Source of the DNA: a virus
DNA length: 37,118 nt
Reading direction: 5' to 3' (one strand)
Virus record (IMG/VR): IMGVR_UViG_3300020416_000023
Coordinates: 1 to 37,118 of that record
Numbering within the stretch: the stretch's first letter is position 1; the number at the start of each line of letters is the position of its first letter. This document shows positions 6,040 to 12,318 of the stretch, piece by piece. The notes beneath the pieces are model-generated. The model was not told the DNA's origin and made no database searches. It saw only the letters and a program-made list of their open reading frames with translations. Position numbers and translations under genes: made by a program.

Positions 6040-6080
6040 TGATACATTTTTTGTCATTATTCACATTGATATGTGAATAA
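6040..6080. promoter_or_regulatory. Divergent control region: weak operator and a 10-bp palindrome
   Basis: TTATTCACAT (6057-6066) pairs perfectly with ATGTGAATAA (6071-6080) across a TGAT loop. Beside it, 6040-6058 reads TGATACA-TTTTT-TGTCATT, a degenerate match (10 of 14 arm bases) to the TGACA-N5-TGTCA operator seen twice elsewhere. Both lie between the divergent early operons. They are candidate regulator sites or part of an origin; this AT-rich stretch has no gene. Confidence 0.5.
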
Positions 6081-6123
6081 AAAAGCAAGCTTACTACAGT
6101 ATTTTTTGTTTTTATCTACAGGA

Positions 6124-6151
6124 TTGAGACAATTTTTGTCTTTGTTACAAA
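6124..6151 (+). promoter_or_regulatory. Candidate rightward early promoter
   Basis: TTGAGA (6124-6129) is followed after 16 bases by TACAAA (6146-6151). An inverted repeat AGACAA-TTT-TTGTCT (6127-6141) overlaps the -35 and spacer and could be an operator. It would give a leader of about 55 bases ahead of the exonuclease gene. Hexamer matches are modest, and an alternative using TTGTCT (6136-6141) as -35 is also possible. Confidence 0.45.
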
Positions 6152-6213
6152 AAACTCATAAATAAAAATTGCAAAAACTTTTAAAATTTTTTAAATTTTT
6201 TTACGCAAGAAAT

Positions 6214-7140
6214 ATGAACGAAACGCTTACAGATATTCTCGAAAGTACACCGCCTGCATTTTTAGAAATTGGCATTGATCACTATTCCCCAACCCAGCTC
6301 AATTGCAGTATGGCAAACTGGGCATATAAATACGCAGTTCTAAACCAAGAATCAAGACGCAGCCTAAAGCACAATGTCAAAATGTATTTTGGCGTTGTAA
6401 TTGGTGAGCTGTGTCAGCTTTGTTTTTGTGATGAACTGTGGTCTTTTAAAAGCAAGGTTGCAAAGAACAAAGACAAATACAGTTTAGACCGTGCCTTGGA
6501 GTCATTAGATGCACACATGAAAAAATACGAGCCGTATGATGATGCAGATAAAGAACTTTATGAAGGCATCAAAGATACAGCACCAGACATGATGCGTAAT
6601 GCTTATAACGGATGGAAAACTTTAAATCTAAAATCACCTGTCGTTGGTGAACGTAACGTGAGATTAAAATTTACTTATGTAAACTGTTTAGGCCGCACAG
6701 ACGGTGATGATAAATTGATGCTGATAGAACAAAAATGCAAAATTCCACAACTTAACAGACCAAAGAAAGACGGCACTCGTTCTGTTAAACATATTGCACT
6801 ACCAGATGAAGAGCCTCAGCTTAGTCACGCAAGACAGACAGCGTTTTATCATTTTGCAACAGGTAAGAAACCGCACCTAATGTATGCTAATGCAAAAGAA
6901 TACAAGATCTTTGACCCTTCTAATTGCCAACTTTTAACCAAAGATGCTATGGAGGAGCATTTAGAACACTACAAACGCATGGCACGTCTTAGAGACAGAG
7001 CAATTATGAAGTGCAATGGGTCGGTTCGAGATCTTTTAAGAGATCTCGACCCTGACTGGGAACATAATTATGAATGGGACATAGGAGAAGAACACAAACT
7101 ACACGCACAAAAAACTTTTAGGGAGGCTCAAGCAGAATGA
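6214..7140 (+). CDS. RecB-family (PD-(D/E)XK) exonuclease
   Basis: This 308-residue enzyme probably resects double-stranded ends to make single strands for the annealing protein encoded next. The nuclease core is visible: GVVIGELCQ near residue 60 (E65), the catalytic GRTDGDD with D163, then LIEQKCK giving E172-x-K174, and the RecB-type Q-x3-Y motif at Q208-Y212 in HARQTAFY. A PD-(D/E)XK exonuclease followed by an annealing protein is the standard two-gene phage recombination module. I start at the ATG at 6214; the frame stays open to a TTG at 6169, but the added residues are a Phe/Lys-rich run from AT-rich leader sequence. The stop overlaps the next start (ATGA). Confidence 0.85.
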   Translation: MNETLTDILESTPPAFLEIGIDHYSPTQLNCSMANWAYKYAVLNQESRRSLKHNVKMYFGVVIGELCQLCFCDELWSFKSKVAKNKDKYSLDRALESLDAHMKKYEPYDDADKELYEGIKDTAPDMMRNAYNGWKTLNLKSPVVGERNVRLKFTYVNCLGRTDGDDKLMLIEQKCKIPQLNRPKKDGTRSVKHIALPDEEPQLSHARQTAFYHFATGKKPHLMYANAKEYKIFDPSNCQLLTKDAMEEHLEHYKRMARLRDRAIMKCNGSVRDLLRDLDPDWEHNYEWDIGEEHKLHAQKTFREAQAE

Positions 7141-7799
7141 AAAAACCAAAATATGTAGACCTGACATCTAGTCAACTATTGCGTGCAGCAATTGATGAAT
7201 TATTAGGCAAAGAAAATGATCTGACTGTAAATATTCATGGGAAAAAATATGTAACAGTTGCAAGCAGGATAGCCATAGCCAGGAAACATTTTGGAACACG
7301 CATAGCCTTACAAACAAATATCGAAGAGAACACAGAAAGAAGAGTCGTAATGAGAACGCAAGTATTTGTTGATGGAGAATTAGTATCAGTGGGTACTGCT
7401 GAAGAATTCAGGGGAACCTCAAACATCAACAGAACTTCTGCCCTGGAAAATTGTGAAACATCCAGCGTAGGTCGAGCTTTAGGGCTTTTAGGGTTGACCA
7501 ATGATGCTATTGCATCAGCAGAAGAAATGCAGCAGGTGCAAAATGTGGAGGACAATAGGTCTCAAAACATCTCCACAATCTCTGCATCTGCTGTCATCAA
7601 TATTGACGAGCTAAAAAAAAGATTTGACAACGCAAGTCATGTAGAAGGCCTAAAAGCTATTGTGAGTGAGCCAGACATCCGTGACTATCTAAATGATTTA
7701 AAGGGTAGAAACTTATCTGAATTTAAAATAATAACAAACTATTACAACAAACAACAAAAACAATTACTGAAAGGTAAAAACAATGGAGAAAAAAAATAA
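7137..7799 (+). CDS. ERF/Rad52-like single-strand annealing protein
   Basis: This 220-residue protein pairs complementary single strands during recombination and genome circularisation. The core resembles ERF-type annealing proteins: VASRIAIARKHFGTRIALQT, a strand VVMRTQVFVDGELVSVGTA, then the signature INRTSALENCETSSVGRALG, whose S-x-x-G-R-A-L-G ending is typical. The region after residue 135 is polar, with a short helical domain and a Lys/Gln-rich tail. It is translationally coupled to the exonuclease gene, which supports a functional pair. The subfamily (ERF versus other Rad52-like groups) cannot be settled by eye. Confidence 0.8.
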   Translation: MKKPKYVDLTSSQLLRAAIDELLGKENDLTVNIHGKKYVTVASRIAIARKHFGTRIALQTNIEENTERRVVMRTQVFVDGELVSVGTAEEFRGTSNINRTSALENCETSSVGRALGLLGLTNDAIASAEEMQQVQNVEDNRSQNISTISASAVINIDELKKRFDNASHVEGLKAIVSEPDIRDYLNDLKGRNLSEFKIITNYYNKQQKQLLKGKNNGEKK

Positions 7800-8013
7800 A
7801 GATTTTGTAAAAGCAGGTAACGGTGTTTTTTACAAAAACGACAAAAAAGAAAAAGACACACAGCCAGACTATACTGGCCCAATCACTATAATTAATAAAG
7901 ATGGCTCTGAAAGACAGCTTCGTATTTCTTTATGGGTTAAAGAAAATGAAAAATACTGGGGCAGTTTCCAAGTACAGGAAGAAGTAGAAAACACAGAAGA
8001 CATACCGTTCTAA
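7783..8013 (+). CDS. Small protein with an SSB-like acidic C-terminal tip
   Basis: This 76-residue protein has a short beta-rich body (KAGNGVFYKNDKK, PDYTGPITIINKDGSE, LRISLWVKENEKYWGSFQV). It ends in an acidic linker and EDIPF. That ending is nearly identical to the DDIPF tip by which bacterial SSB binds recombination and replication proteins. Similar short phage proteins with a 'PDYTG ... W-x-K' core are common and uncharacterised. Position directly after the exonuclease and annealing genes suggests a role on single-stranded DNA, or as a decoy recruiting SSB-interacting host enzymes. The start overlaps the annealing gene by 17 bases. Confidence 0.75.
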   Translation: MEKKNKDFVKAGNGVFYKNDKKEKDTQPDYTGPITIINKDGSERQLRISLWVKENEKYWGSFQVQEEVENTEDIPF

Positions 8014-8102
8014 TGAATTATATTTCTGAATTTGGCTACAAGGTTATTGCTTTTGTTGTGGTTGCTATTGTCTTATTGGTTGTGGTAACATGGTTGATTT
8101 GA
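8013..8102 (+). CDS. 29-residue single-span membrane microprotein
   Basis: The frame encodes MNYISEFGYK followed by a highly hydrophobic span (VIAFVVVAIVLLVVVTWLI) that runs to the stop. Its ATG shares one base with the previous TAA (TAATG), and its end overlaps the DUF3310 start by 13 bases. There is no strong ribosome-binding site, so expression would rely on coupling. It resembles in size and layout the microprotein at 2955-3044, although the sequences are not clearly homologous. Confidence 0.5.
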   Translation: MNYISEFGYKVIAFVVVAIVLLVVVTWLI

Positions 8103-8311
8103 TTAATAAACCGCCTCACTATACTAATAACAGAATTGAGGTTATTGATTTCATACAGGACAGCCTCAACCCAGTAGAATTTCAAGGGTATTGCAAAGGC
8201 AATGTTTTTAAATATCTCGGCAGAGCAGAACACAAAGAAGACCCAGAAGCTGATTACAAAAAAGCTATGTGGTATATGAATAGATTAGTTCAATCAATGA
8301 GAGATGCATGA
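8090..8311 (+). CDS. DUF3310 family protein
   Basis: This 73-residue protein matches DUF3310: an opening INKPPHYTNN, then IEVIDFIQD, a central FQGYCKGNVFKYLGRAEHKE and a final ADYKKAMWYMNRL. The KPPHY and G-N-x-F-K-Y-x-x-R motifs are the family hallmarks. DUF3310 occurs in many phages, alone or fused to nucleotide-metabolism enzymes, and is sometimes labelled a nucleotide kinase-like domain, but a biochemical role is not established. It overlaps both neighbours, so it is expressed with the recombination operon. Confidence 0.9.
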   Translation: MVDLINKPPHYTNNRIEVIDFIQDSLNPVEFQGYCKGNVFKYLGRAEHKEDPEADYKKAMWYMNRLVQSMRDA

Positions 8312-8511
8312 CGTACAAACAAAAAAAATTATTAGATTTTATTAAAAAGTTTATAAAACAAAACGGCTACAGCCCATCATACAGAGAGATGGCTCAGGCC
8401 TTAAATGTAAATACTTCTACAACTAGGTCACATATCATTGCATTGCAAAAAAGAGGTTTCATAAAATTTATACCTGGAACAGCTAGAAGTGTAGGCATTA
8501 CGCATCCATGA
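8308..8511 (+). CDS. LexA-type winged-helix DNA-binding protein without peptidase
   Basis: This 67-residue protein is essentially the LexA N-terminal domain alone: TYKQKKLLDFIKKFIKQNG, then the motif YSPSYREMAQALNV, the recognition helix STTRSHIIALQKRGFI and a short wing ending GTARSVGIT. In LexA this is followed by a self-cleaving S24 peptidase, which is absent here. It could bind LexA-like boxes and either mimic or compete with a host SOS repressor, or act as the phage repressor for the TGACA-N5-TGTCA operators. Both ideas are inference. Its start and stop overlap its neighbours by four bases. Confidence 0.8.
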   Translation: MTYKQKKLLDFIKKFIKQNGYSPSYREMAQALNVNTSTTRSHIIALQKRGFIKFIPGTARSVGITHP

Positions 8512-8969
8512 CAAAAGACAAAAACACACCATCATTTGGAAAGATGACAATTCCAGACAGAATGAAATGCATTAATTTTTCAATTAAAGTTGATAATAGA
8601 AAACTTACAGTGCTTGTTGATTACATAGAAAATAAAGACAAGAGTTATATTATTACAGCAGCTTGGTTGAAACTAAGACCACAAGACTCGTACCTGGATC
8701 GTGAGCTAAGAGCATCAGGAAAGATGATGTCAAGATGTTTTCAGCGTGGAGAAACAGTCAAGACTTTAGGTGATACCTTAAGTCAAGATAACATTGCAGG
8801 AGTCGTGGCTAATTATTTAAAAAAAAATATTGTTGAAATTCTAGCAGGTGTACAGCCTACACTGGAAGAGAAACAAAAAAATATTTCTACTGATCCTTAC
8901 AGGATTAAAGAAAAACCACCTGAGCCAATCAATATAGCAATTGAAACCGACAAAAAAAATGACTCTTAA
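8508..8969 (+). CDS. Unknown 153-residue protein, possible degenerate TSCPD-like domain
   Basis: The first 60 residues are strand-rich (MKCINFSIKVDNRKLTVLVDYIENK). They are followed by helix RELRASGKMMSRCFQRGETVK, then LGDTLSQDNIAGVVANYLKK. The order 'A-x-x-x-S-x-x-x-Q-x-G-x-x-x-x-x-L ... I-x-G' resembles the TSCPD-related phage proteins derived from the end of ribonucleotide reductase, though the Cys-Pro signature is missing. The tail after residue 115 is polar and Pro/Lys-rich. I give the TSCPD idea low weight. It is coupled to the genes on both sides. Confidence 0.6.
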   Translation: MTKDKNTPSFGKMTIPDRMKCINFSIKVDNRKLTVLVDYIENKDKSYIITAAWLKLRPQDSYLDRELRASGKMMSRCFQRGETVKTLGDTLSQDNIAGVVANYLKKNIVEILAGVQPTLEEKQKNISTDPYRIKEKPPEPINIAIETDKKNDS

Positions 8970-9114
8970 ATGCAGTGTTTGTAAGGTGAGATTTCATGTT
9001 TTAAATAGAAGGCATTTTACTTACGATTATGACACAAAAGGCAGGGAAGTTGTATTTTGCAGTGATAAATGCAAAAAAAGTCTTCCAAATTTGAGCAAAA
9101 TGACCATACATTGA
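8959..9114 (+). CDS. 51-residue zinc-ribbon microprotein
   Basis: This short protein, MTLKCSVCKVRFHV and onward, has C5-x2-C8 and C34-x3-C38 separated by a beta-like region (HFTYDYDTKGREVVFC), the arrangement of a treble-clef or TRASH/MYM-type zinc finger. The end is Lys-rich. It overlaps the previous gene by 11 bases and closes the rightward early operon; the convergent integrase gene ends 15 bases later. It could bind nucleic acid or a protein partner. No terminator hairpin is evident between the two converging operons. Confidence 0.7.
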   Translation: MTLKCSVCKVRFHVLNRRHFTYDYDTKGREVVFCSDKCKKSLPNLSKMTIH

Positions 9115-9128
9115 CATGCCCCAGTACC

Positions 9129-10301
9129 CTAGCACCCCCCTAAAATAGCATCAATCTTATCAATATCATTGACCCATTTTTCTTGGTCTTTTAAAAGTTT
9201 TGCATAAACTTTCATAGTAAAACCAGGATCTGTATGACCTATGTATTTTGATATTTCAACCAGGCTATGCACATTGGCATCTAATAAGAAGCTAGCAAAG
9301 TAATGCCTAAAGCTATGTACACCACCGTGATATTTTACGTTACTAATTTTTTTAAGCTTTTGAAAATTACGTCTAAATGTTTCATAAACAAGCCATTTGC
9401 CATCTTTACCAAACACATAAACATCATCACTTTCGTCACTGTTATGCCATTGACGCAGTTTTCTTTTAACATTGCCAAATAACGGTATTTCACGCTTTGC
9501 AGCTGCAGTCTTACCATGATCTTTGAGTACCTCTACACCAGCATCTGTACGGCAGATAAACTTATTAATGTGTATTGTATTGCTGTTCCAGCCTATGTCA
9601 GCCCAGGTCAATGCAGCCCAGTCTTGCCATCTGCATCCCATCCAAGGGACAGTGCAAACAATAGCGTTGTACACACCGCTGCTGTTTTTGGCTAGTGCAG
9701 CAAGATCTTTCTTTGATGGTATCTCTACAAGATCAACTTCTTTGATCATGCGTTTCTTTTTAAATTTAAATGCACGCAGTTTGTTACTGTTAATTATTTT
9801 ATTAACTACGCAGGTATCTATAATATTTTTTGCATCAAACAAACAACGCCTAATTTTATCCTGGCTGCAGCCTAGGTCACGCAACTGAGCAATCAGCTGG
9901 TTGCAATCAGTAGCAACTAAATCTTTTACAGGTTTGTTTGCAAACTTTGTTTTGGCTATAAGCTCAGTGCATTGGTATTTTATATTGTGATATTCTTTGT
10001 CAGATAAATCACCGTTGTTAAGGTCGTATTGTTTTTGCTGCAAGTACGGATCAATAGCATCTACTAGGGTTACTTCTGTAAAGAATTGATCGTGGCCTGT
10101 TACATTGACTTTTGCACAGTAGGCGTTGGCAGCATCTAATGCAGCTTTTCTTGGTTTTGCATGTGATGCAAAATGAGTTGATGGATTGAACTTGCGAACC
10201 TTAGATTTAAGTTTGTTGTTTTCCATGTATGGAGCAACAACTTTAAACGCCTGTTTACCATCACTGTTTTTGTATGTTTGAACTGTTGCTGTTAGGTTCA
10301 T
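9129..10301 (-). CDS. int: Tyrosine-type integrase
   Basis: This 390-residue site-specific recombinase joins phage attP to the bacterial attB. The catalytic residues are in place: R224 in WMGCRWQDWAALTW, H329-x-x-R332 in GGVHSFRHYFASF, H356 in YIGHTDPG and nucleophile Y366 in TMKVYAKLL. The N-terminal 70 residues form an arm-binding region (MNLTATVQTYKNSDGKQAFK), followed by a SAM-like core-binding domain up to about residue 185. The gene points away from a tRNA-derived core at 10844-10871 and from repeats that could be arm sites. It lies 11 bases downstream of the 109-residue gene, with which it shares the promoter at 10688-10715. Confidence 0.95.
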   Translation of the reverse strand: MNLTATVQTYKNSDGKQAFKVVAPYMENNKLKSKVRKFNPSTHFASHAKPRKAALDAANAYCAKVNVTGHDQFFTEVTLVDAIDPYLQQKQYDLNNGDLSDKEYHNIKYQCTELIAKTKFANKPVKDLVATDCNQLIAQLRDLGCSQDKIRRCLFDAKNIIDTCVVNKIINSNKLRAFKFKKKRMIKEVDLVEIPSKKDLAALAKNSSGVYNAIVCTVPWMGCRWQDWAALTWADIGWNSNTIHINKFICRTDAGVEVLKDHGKTAAAKREIPLFGNVKRKLRQWHNSDESDDVYVFGKDGKWLVYETFRRNFQKLKKISNVKYHGGVHSFRHYFASFLLDANVHSLVEISKYIGHTDPGFTMKVYAKLLKDQEKWVNDIDKIDAILGGC

Positions 10302-10312
10302 TTGTTTCCTCT

Positions 10313-10642
10313 CTATCTAAATTTAACTGACTTTGCTTTGTGAAATCTTTTATAATCGTCATATTCTTTTTGGAATTTTCTTGCCAAGTCATCATCTGTT
10401 TCAAGTAACTTAGCATCATCACCATGTCCCTCCCAGTATTTCCAAATTGGATTAAGTAAATCCACCTCTGATACTTCTAAATTTTTTGGTACTTCCCAAT
10501 GCCGAGCCTTGAGATTTCTCATTTCTAAAAACTCCTTACCAGCAGGTGTATGCCGTCTTATAATATTTATGACAAAGTATTGTAGAAAACTATTAAGTTT
10601 TCGTCTTTCGTCTCTATCTAATCTTTTTATATTTACAGTCAT
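10313..10642 (-). CDS. Unknown basic protein upstream of integrase (excisionase/regulator candidate)
   Basis: This 109-residue charged protein begins MTVNIKRLDRDERRKLNSFL, has a middle rich in Arg/Trp (NLKARHWEVPKNLEVSEVD) and a C-terminal Lys-rich helix. The start at 10642 is chosen because AGAGG lies eight bases upstream and because the frame's earlier ATG at 10705 falls upstream of the predicted -10 box (10693-10688), so it could not be translated from that promoter. It shares an operon with the integrase. Position fits an excisionase or integration regulator, but I see no clear helix-turn-helix, so function is left open. Confidence 0.65.
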   Translation of the reverse strand: MTVNIKRLDRDERRKLNSFLQYFVINIIRRHTPAGKEFLEMRNLKARHWEVPKNLEVSEVDLLNPIWKYWEGHGDDAKLLETDDDLARKFQKEYDDYKRFHKAKSVKFR

Positions 10643-10687
10643 TTTGTTTTCCTCTCTATTTTGTGTTAGGGTTTCTTTCATACCTAT

Positions 10688-10716
10688 AAAATAGTGCAGT
10701 GACATAAAATGTCAAC
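10688..10716 (-). promoter_or_regulatory. Integrase-operon promoter with the shared operator
   Basis: On the minus strand TTGACA (10715-10710) is 16 bases from TATTTT (10693-10688). The imperfect palindrome AGTGACA-TAAAA-TGTCAAC (plus strand 10698-10716) covers the -35 and most of the spacer. Its AGTGACA half-site and 5-base spacing are the same as in the operator at 2648-2666. A leader of about 39 bases precedes the ATG at 10642. Confidence 0.75.
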
Positions 10717-10726
10717 CATAAAAATA

Positions 10727-10773
10727 TCGGCTGGGTTGGGTTGAAGTTAATTAATTTTATAAAATTTTTGGGA
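10727..10773 (+). repeat. Left flanking direct repeat, candidate integrase arm site
   Basis: It begins TCGGCTGGGTTG and continues with a TTAATTA-containing AT-rich stretch ending TTTTTGGGA. The same order is found at 10912-10953 on the other side of the tRNA-like core. Lambda-type attP sites carry such arm-type repeats for the integrase N-terminal domain. Between this repeat and the core, GTATGATTTTT occurs twice in tandem (10795-10816). Confidence 0.6.
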
Positions 10774-10843
10774 GTATAGTTGTGTTTGAAGGGTGTATGA
10801 TTTTTGTATGATTTTTGATTTTTGGCTGATTTCCAATGATTGT

Positions 10844-10871
10844 GTGGGTTCGAATCCCACCCTCTCCGCCA
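10844..10871 (+). other. attP: attP core: 3' end of a tRNA gene (probably tRNA-Ser)
   Basis: GTGGG (10844-10848), TTCGAAT (10849-10855) and CCCAC (10856-10860) form a perfect T-arm. They are followed by CCTCTCC, discriminator G and CCA (10861-10871), the acceptor end of a tRNA. No 5' half is present: the upstream bases do not contain the matching GGAGAGG or an anticodon arm. A 3' tRNA fragment beside an integrase gene is the classic attP signature, because insertion rebuilds the host tRNA gene. The acceptor end with discriminator G suggests tRNA-Ser, which is inference. Confidence 0.85.
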
Positions 10872-10911
10872 TTATCTATAATAAAAACAAACACTTAACT
10901 TTTTAGGTAGG

Positions 10912-10953
10912 TCGGCTGGGTTGCAGTTGTTTAATTATTTTACTTTTGGGGGA
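10912..10953 (+). repeat. Right flanking direct repeat, candidate integrase arm site
   Basis: It starts with the same TCGGCTGGGTTG as 10727-10738 and continues with TTAATTATTTTA and TTTTGGGGGA, an imperfect copy of about 42 bases in the same orientation. It overlaps the end of the gene at 10940 by 14 bases. Together the copies bracket the attP core. Confidence 0.6.
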
Positions 10954-11140
10954 CACTTTTTGTCTCTTGATCTATGTTCCAGTGAACACTGAGACAGTCT
11001 GTTTTGGGGTTAGCAGTGTGGCAAATATATCTCTTGTAGATAACGTTTTCAGGTTCAACTATAAAGGGTGTACCGAAAGCATGTATCTCTTTATGGCATA
11101 CATGGCAGTGTCCTAAAAACCTATTTTTGGGTTTTCTCAT
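10940..11140 (-). CDS. Small Cys-rich protein, end of the late unit
   Basis: This 66-residue basic protein has a C12-x2-C15 pair in GHCHVCHKEIH and two later Cys residues (ICHTANPKTDC), so it may form a zinc ribbon. Otherwise I do not recognise it. It overlaps the gene at 11137 by four bases (ATGA type) and is the last leftward gene before the attP region. Genes in this position, between lysis functions and attP, are often lysogenic-conversion genes, but nothing here shows a specific role. Confidence 0.6.
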   Translation of the reverse strand: MRKPKNRFLGHCHVCHKEIHAFGTPFIVEPENVIYKRYICHTANPKTDCLSVHWNIDQETKSVPQK

Positions 11141-11361
11141 TCAATGATTTTGATGATTCTTTTACGATCTCCCATGTCGATCTCGACTTCGGCTTTGACT
11201 TGTTGGCATTGCATTGTGATGCCATCCTGATTCTCACCGATTTGCCTTGTGACAATGCGTTTCTGTTCCAGGCAGTCAGCCATGCCGCTAGTAGGTACAT
11301 ACTCTATGACAGCTCCATTCTGTATCATTAGGATAGCAAATACGACCTCAATCATGGCCAT
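11137..11361 (-). CDS. Small putative exported protein
   Basis: This 74-residue protein begins MAMIEVVFAILMIQNG, a short hydrophobic leader, followed by a polar domain with two Cys (MADCLEQKR and TMQCQQVK) and an Arg/Lys/Ile-rich end. The hydrophobic start plus a Cys pair fits a periplasmic or membrane-tethered peptide. It overlaps genes on both sides. The protein at 11704-11931 has similar size and layout. They could be a spanin-like pair or envelope factors, but no lipobox is visible in either. Confidence 0.6.
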   Translation of the reverse strand: MAMIEVVFAILMIQNGAVIEYVPTSGMADCLEQKRIVTRQIGENQDGITMQCQQVKAEVEIDMGDRKRIIKIIE

Positions 11362-11707
11362 TGCCTCTTAGTTTGTCTGTTAGTGTTTCCAGGTCTATTA
11401 CTCGTTCTTCTAAAAACTGAGAGTGCATATCTACCTTGTCAATCATAGGCAGCTTTTCTTCCACAGCAATTTTAAGTCTTTCATGTTCCTTGCCCATAAA
11501 TTCCAGTAAAATATATTGCTCCTGATCTATGGGTTTTTGTATGGCTGCTTTAAGTAAATCAGCGTTCATTAATTGAATTTCAGTCTCCACTATATTTAAT
11601 CTTTGCTCTATACCAAAATACGCCCATACACCTACAGCTACCGCACCTATTATGCTTAGCAGGTTTCTAACTGGCATAGATATAGAGGTGTTATCACTTA
11701 CTTTCAT
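11348..11707 (-). CDS. Single-span membrane protein with coiled-coil
   Basis: This 119-residue protein has an N-terminal polar stretch, one hydrophobic segment (VRNLLSIIGAVAVGVWAYFG, residues 13-32) and then a long charged helix with heptad spacing (QRLNIVETEIQLMNADLL, HERLKIAVEEKLPMIDK, SQFLEERVIDLETLTDKL). This is the shape of an inner-membrane spanin or a regulator of holin. It sits two genes after the holin. It overlaps its neighbours by 14 and 4 bases. A spanin role is the best guess but is not proven. Confidence 0.65.
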   Translation of the reverse strand: MKVSDNTSISMPVRNLLSIIGAVAVGVWAYFGIEQRLNIVETEIQLMNADLLKAAIQKPIDQEQYILLEFMGKEHERLKIAVEEKLPMIDKVDMHSQFLEERVIDLETLTDKLRGNGHD

Positions 11708-11931
11708 ACTTCTTCTAACTTTCTACCTTCACAAAAGAACGCCCAGGTTTTTAATTTTTTGCCTTCTCTCTCACTATGTACTTCTGCCAACTTATAAACT
11801 AGGTCTGCTTTGTTCCAAAAAACGTAGTCTAAACATTCTACTTTGCCATTGAACGTCTGTTCAGAATATGTGCTATAAGAAGGCTGATCTATATCGACAT
11901 GCCACAGCATGGCCGTGATAATCCAGATCAT
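11704..11931 (-). CDS. Small putative exported protein next to holin
   Basis: This 75-residue protein starts MIWIITAMLWHVDI, a short hydrophobic leader, and has two Cys (KVECLDYVFW and AFFCEGRK) that could pair in the periplasm. No family is recognised. It is joined to the holin gene by a 4-base overlap and to the coiled-coil gene by another. Its position suggests a lysis accessory role. Confidence 0.6.
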   Translation of the reverse strand: MIWIITAMLWHVDIDQPSYSTYSEQTFNGKVECLDYVFWNKADLVYKLAEVHSEREGKKLKTWAFFCEGRKLEEV

Positions 11932-12317
11932 TTCTTAAATAGCTTGACCGCTGATCCAGCTCCTTTGATCCCAAAAGATGCAGAGATCGCAATATATAAA
12001 AGGTTTTGATAATATGCAGGTAACTCTTGGAGTGCAATGAAACCACTTTTTACAAAATCCTGACAGCCAGGAATAAATACGAGTACGGCTGGGAGCAGCA
12101 GCACGACAAGACTCAGCTCGTCCTTCCAAGATCCATCCATTTGCTTGACTGCCTCTGTTTCCCACTGAGCTTCACCAGCTATGATCTTGTCCATGTGTAC
12201 AGCTTCAGCTTCTATCTTCTTTAATTTTACTTCAGCTTTTTTCTTTTTAGTTTCAACTATGCCTGTGACTACATCACCAGCTACGCCTAACAATGGTTTT
12301 ATAAGTAAATTTAACAT
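11928..12317 (-). CDS. Holin (3-TM, gene-transfer-release type)
   Basis: This 129-residue protein probably makes the membrane lesion that releases endolysin. The N-terminus carries an amphipathic/hydrophobic stretch (LLIKPLLGVAGDVVTGIV), followed by a Lys/Glu-rich linker. Two clear membrane spans come next: ELSLVVLLLPAVLVFIPG and, near the end, YYQNLLYIAISASFGIKGAG. The order 'E-x-x-W-E ... D-G-S-W-K-D-E-L' before the first strong span fits the 3TM holin family first named in gene transfer agents. It lies directly after the endolysin gene, two bases away. Confidence 0.75.
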   Translation of the reverse strand: MLNLLIKPLLGVAGDVVTGIVETKKKKAEVKLKKIEAEAVHMDKIIAGEAQWETEAVKQMDGSWKDELSLVVLLLPAVLVFIPGCQDFVKSGFIALQELPAYYQNLLYIAISASFGIKGAGSAVKLFKK

Positions 12318-12318
12318 A

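Noticed and set aside
9523-9888. 121-codon plus-strand frame opposite the integrase
   Set aside because: It is antisense to conserved integrase catalytic sequence and has no start signal or recognisable domain.
10801-10871. Possible complete tRNA gene
   Set aside because: Only the T-arm and acceptor 3' end are present. There is no matching GGAGAGG 5' strand, D-arm or anticodon arm upstream, so it is an attachment-site fragment.
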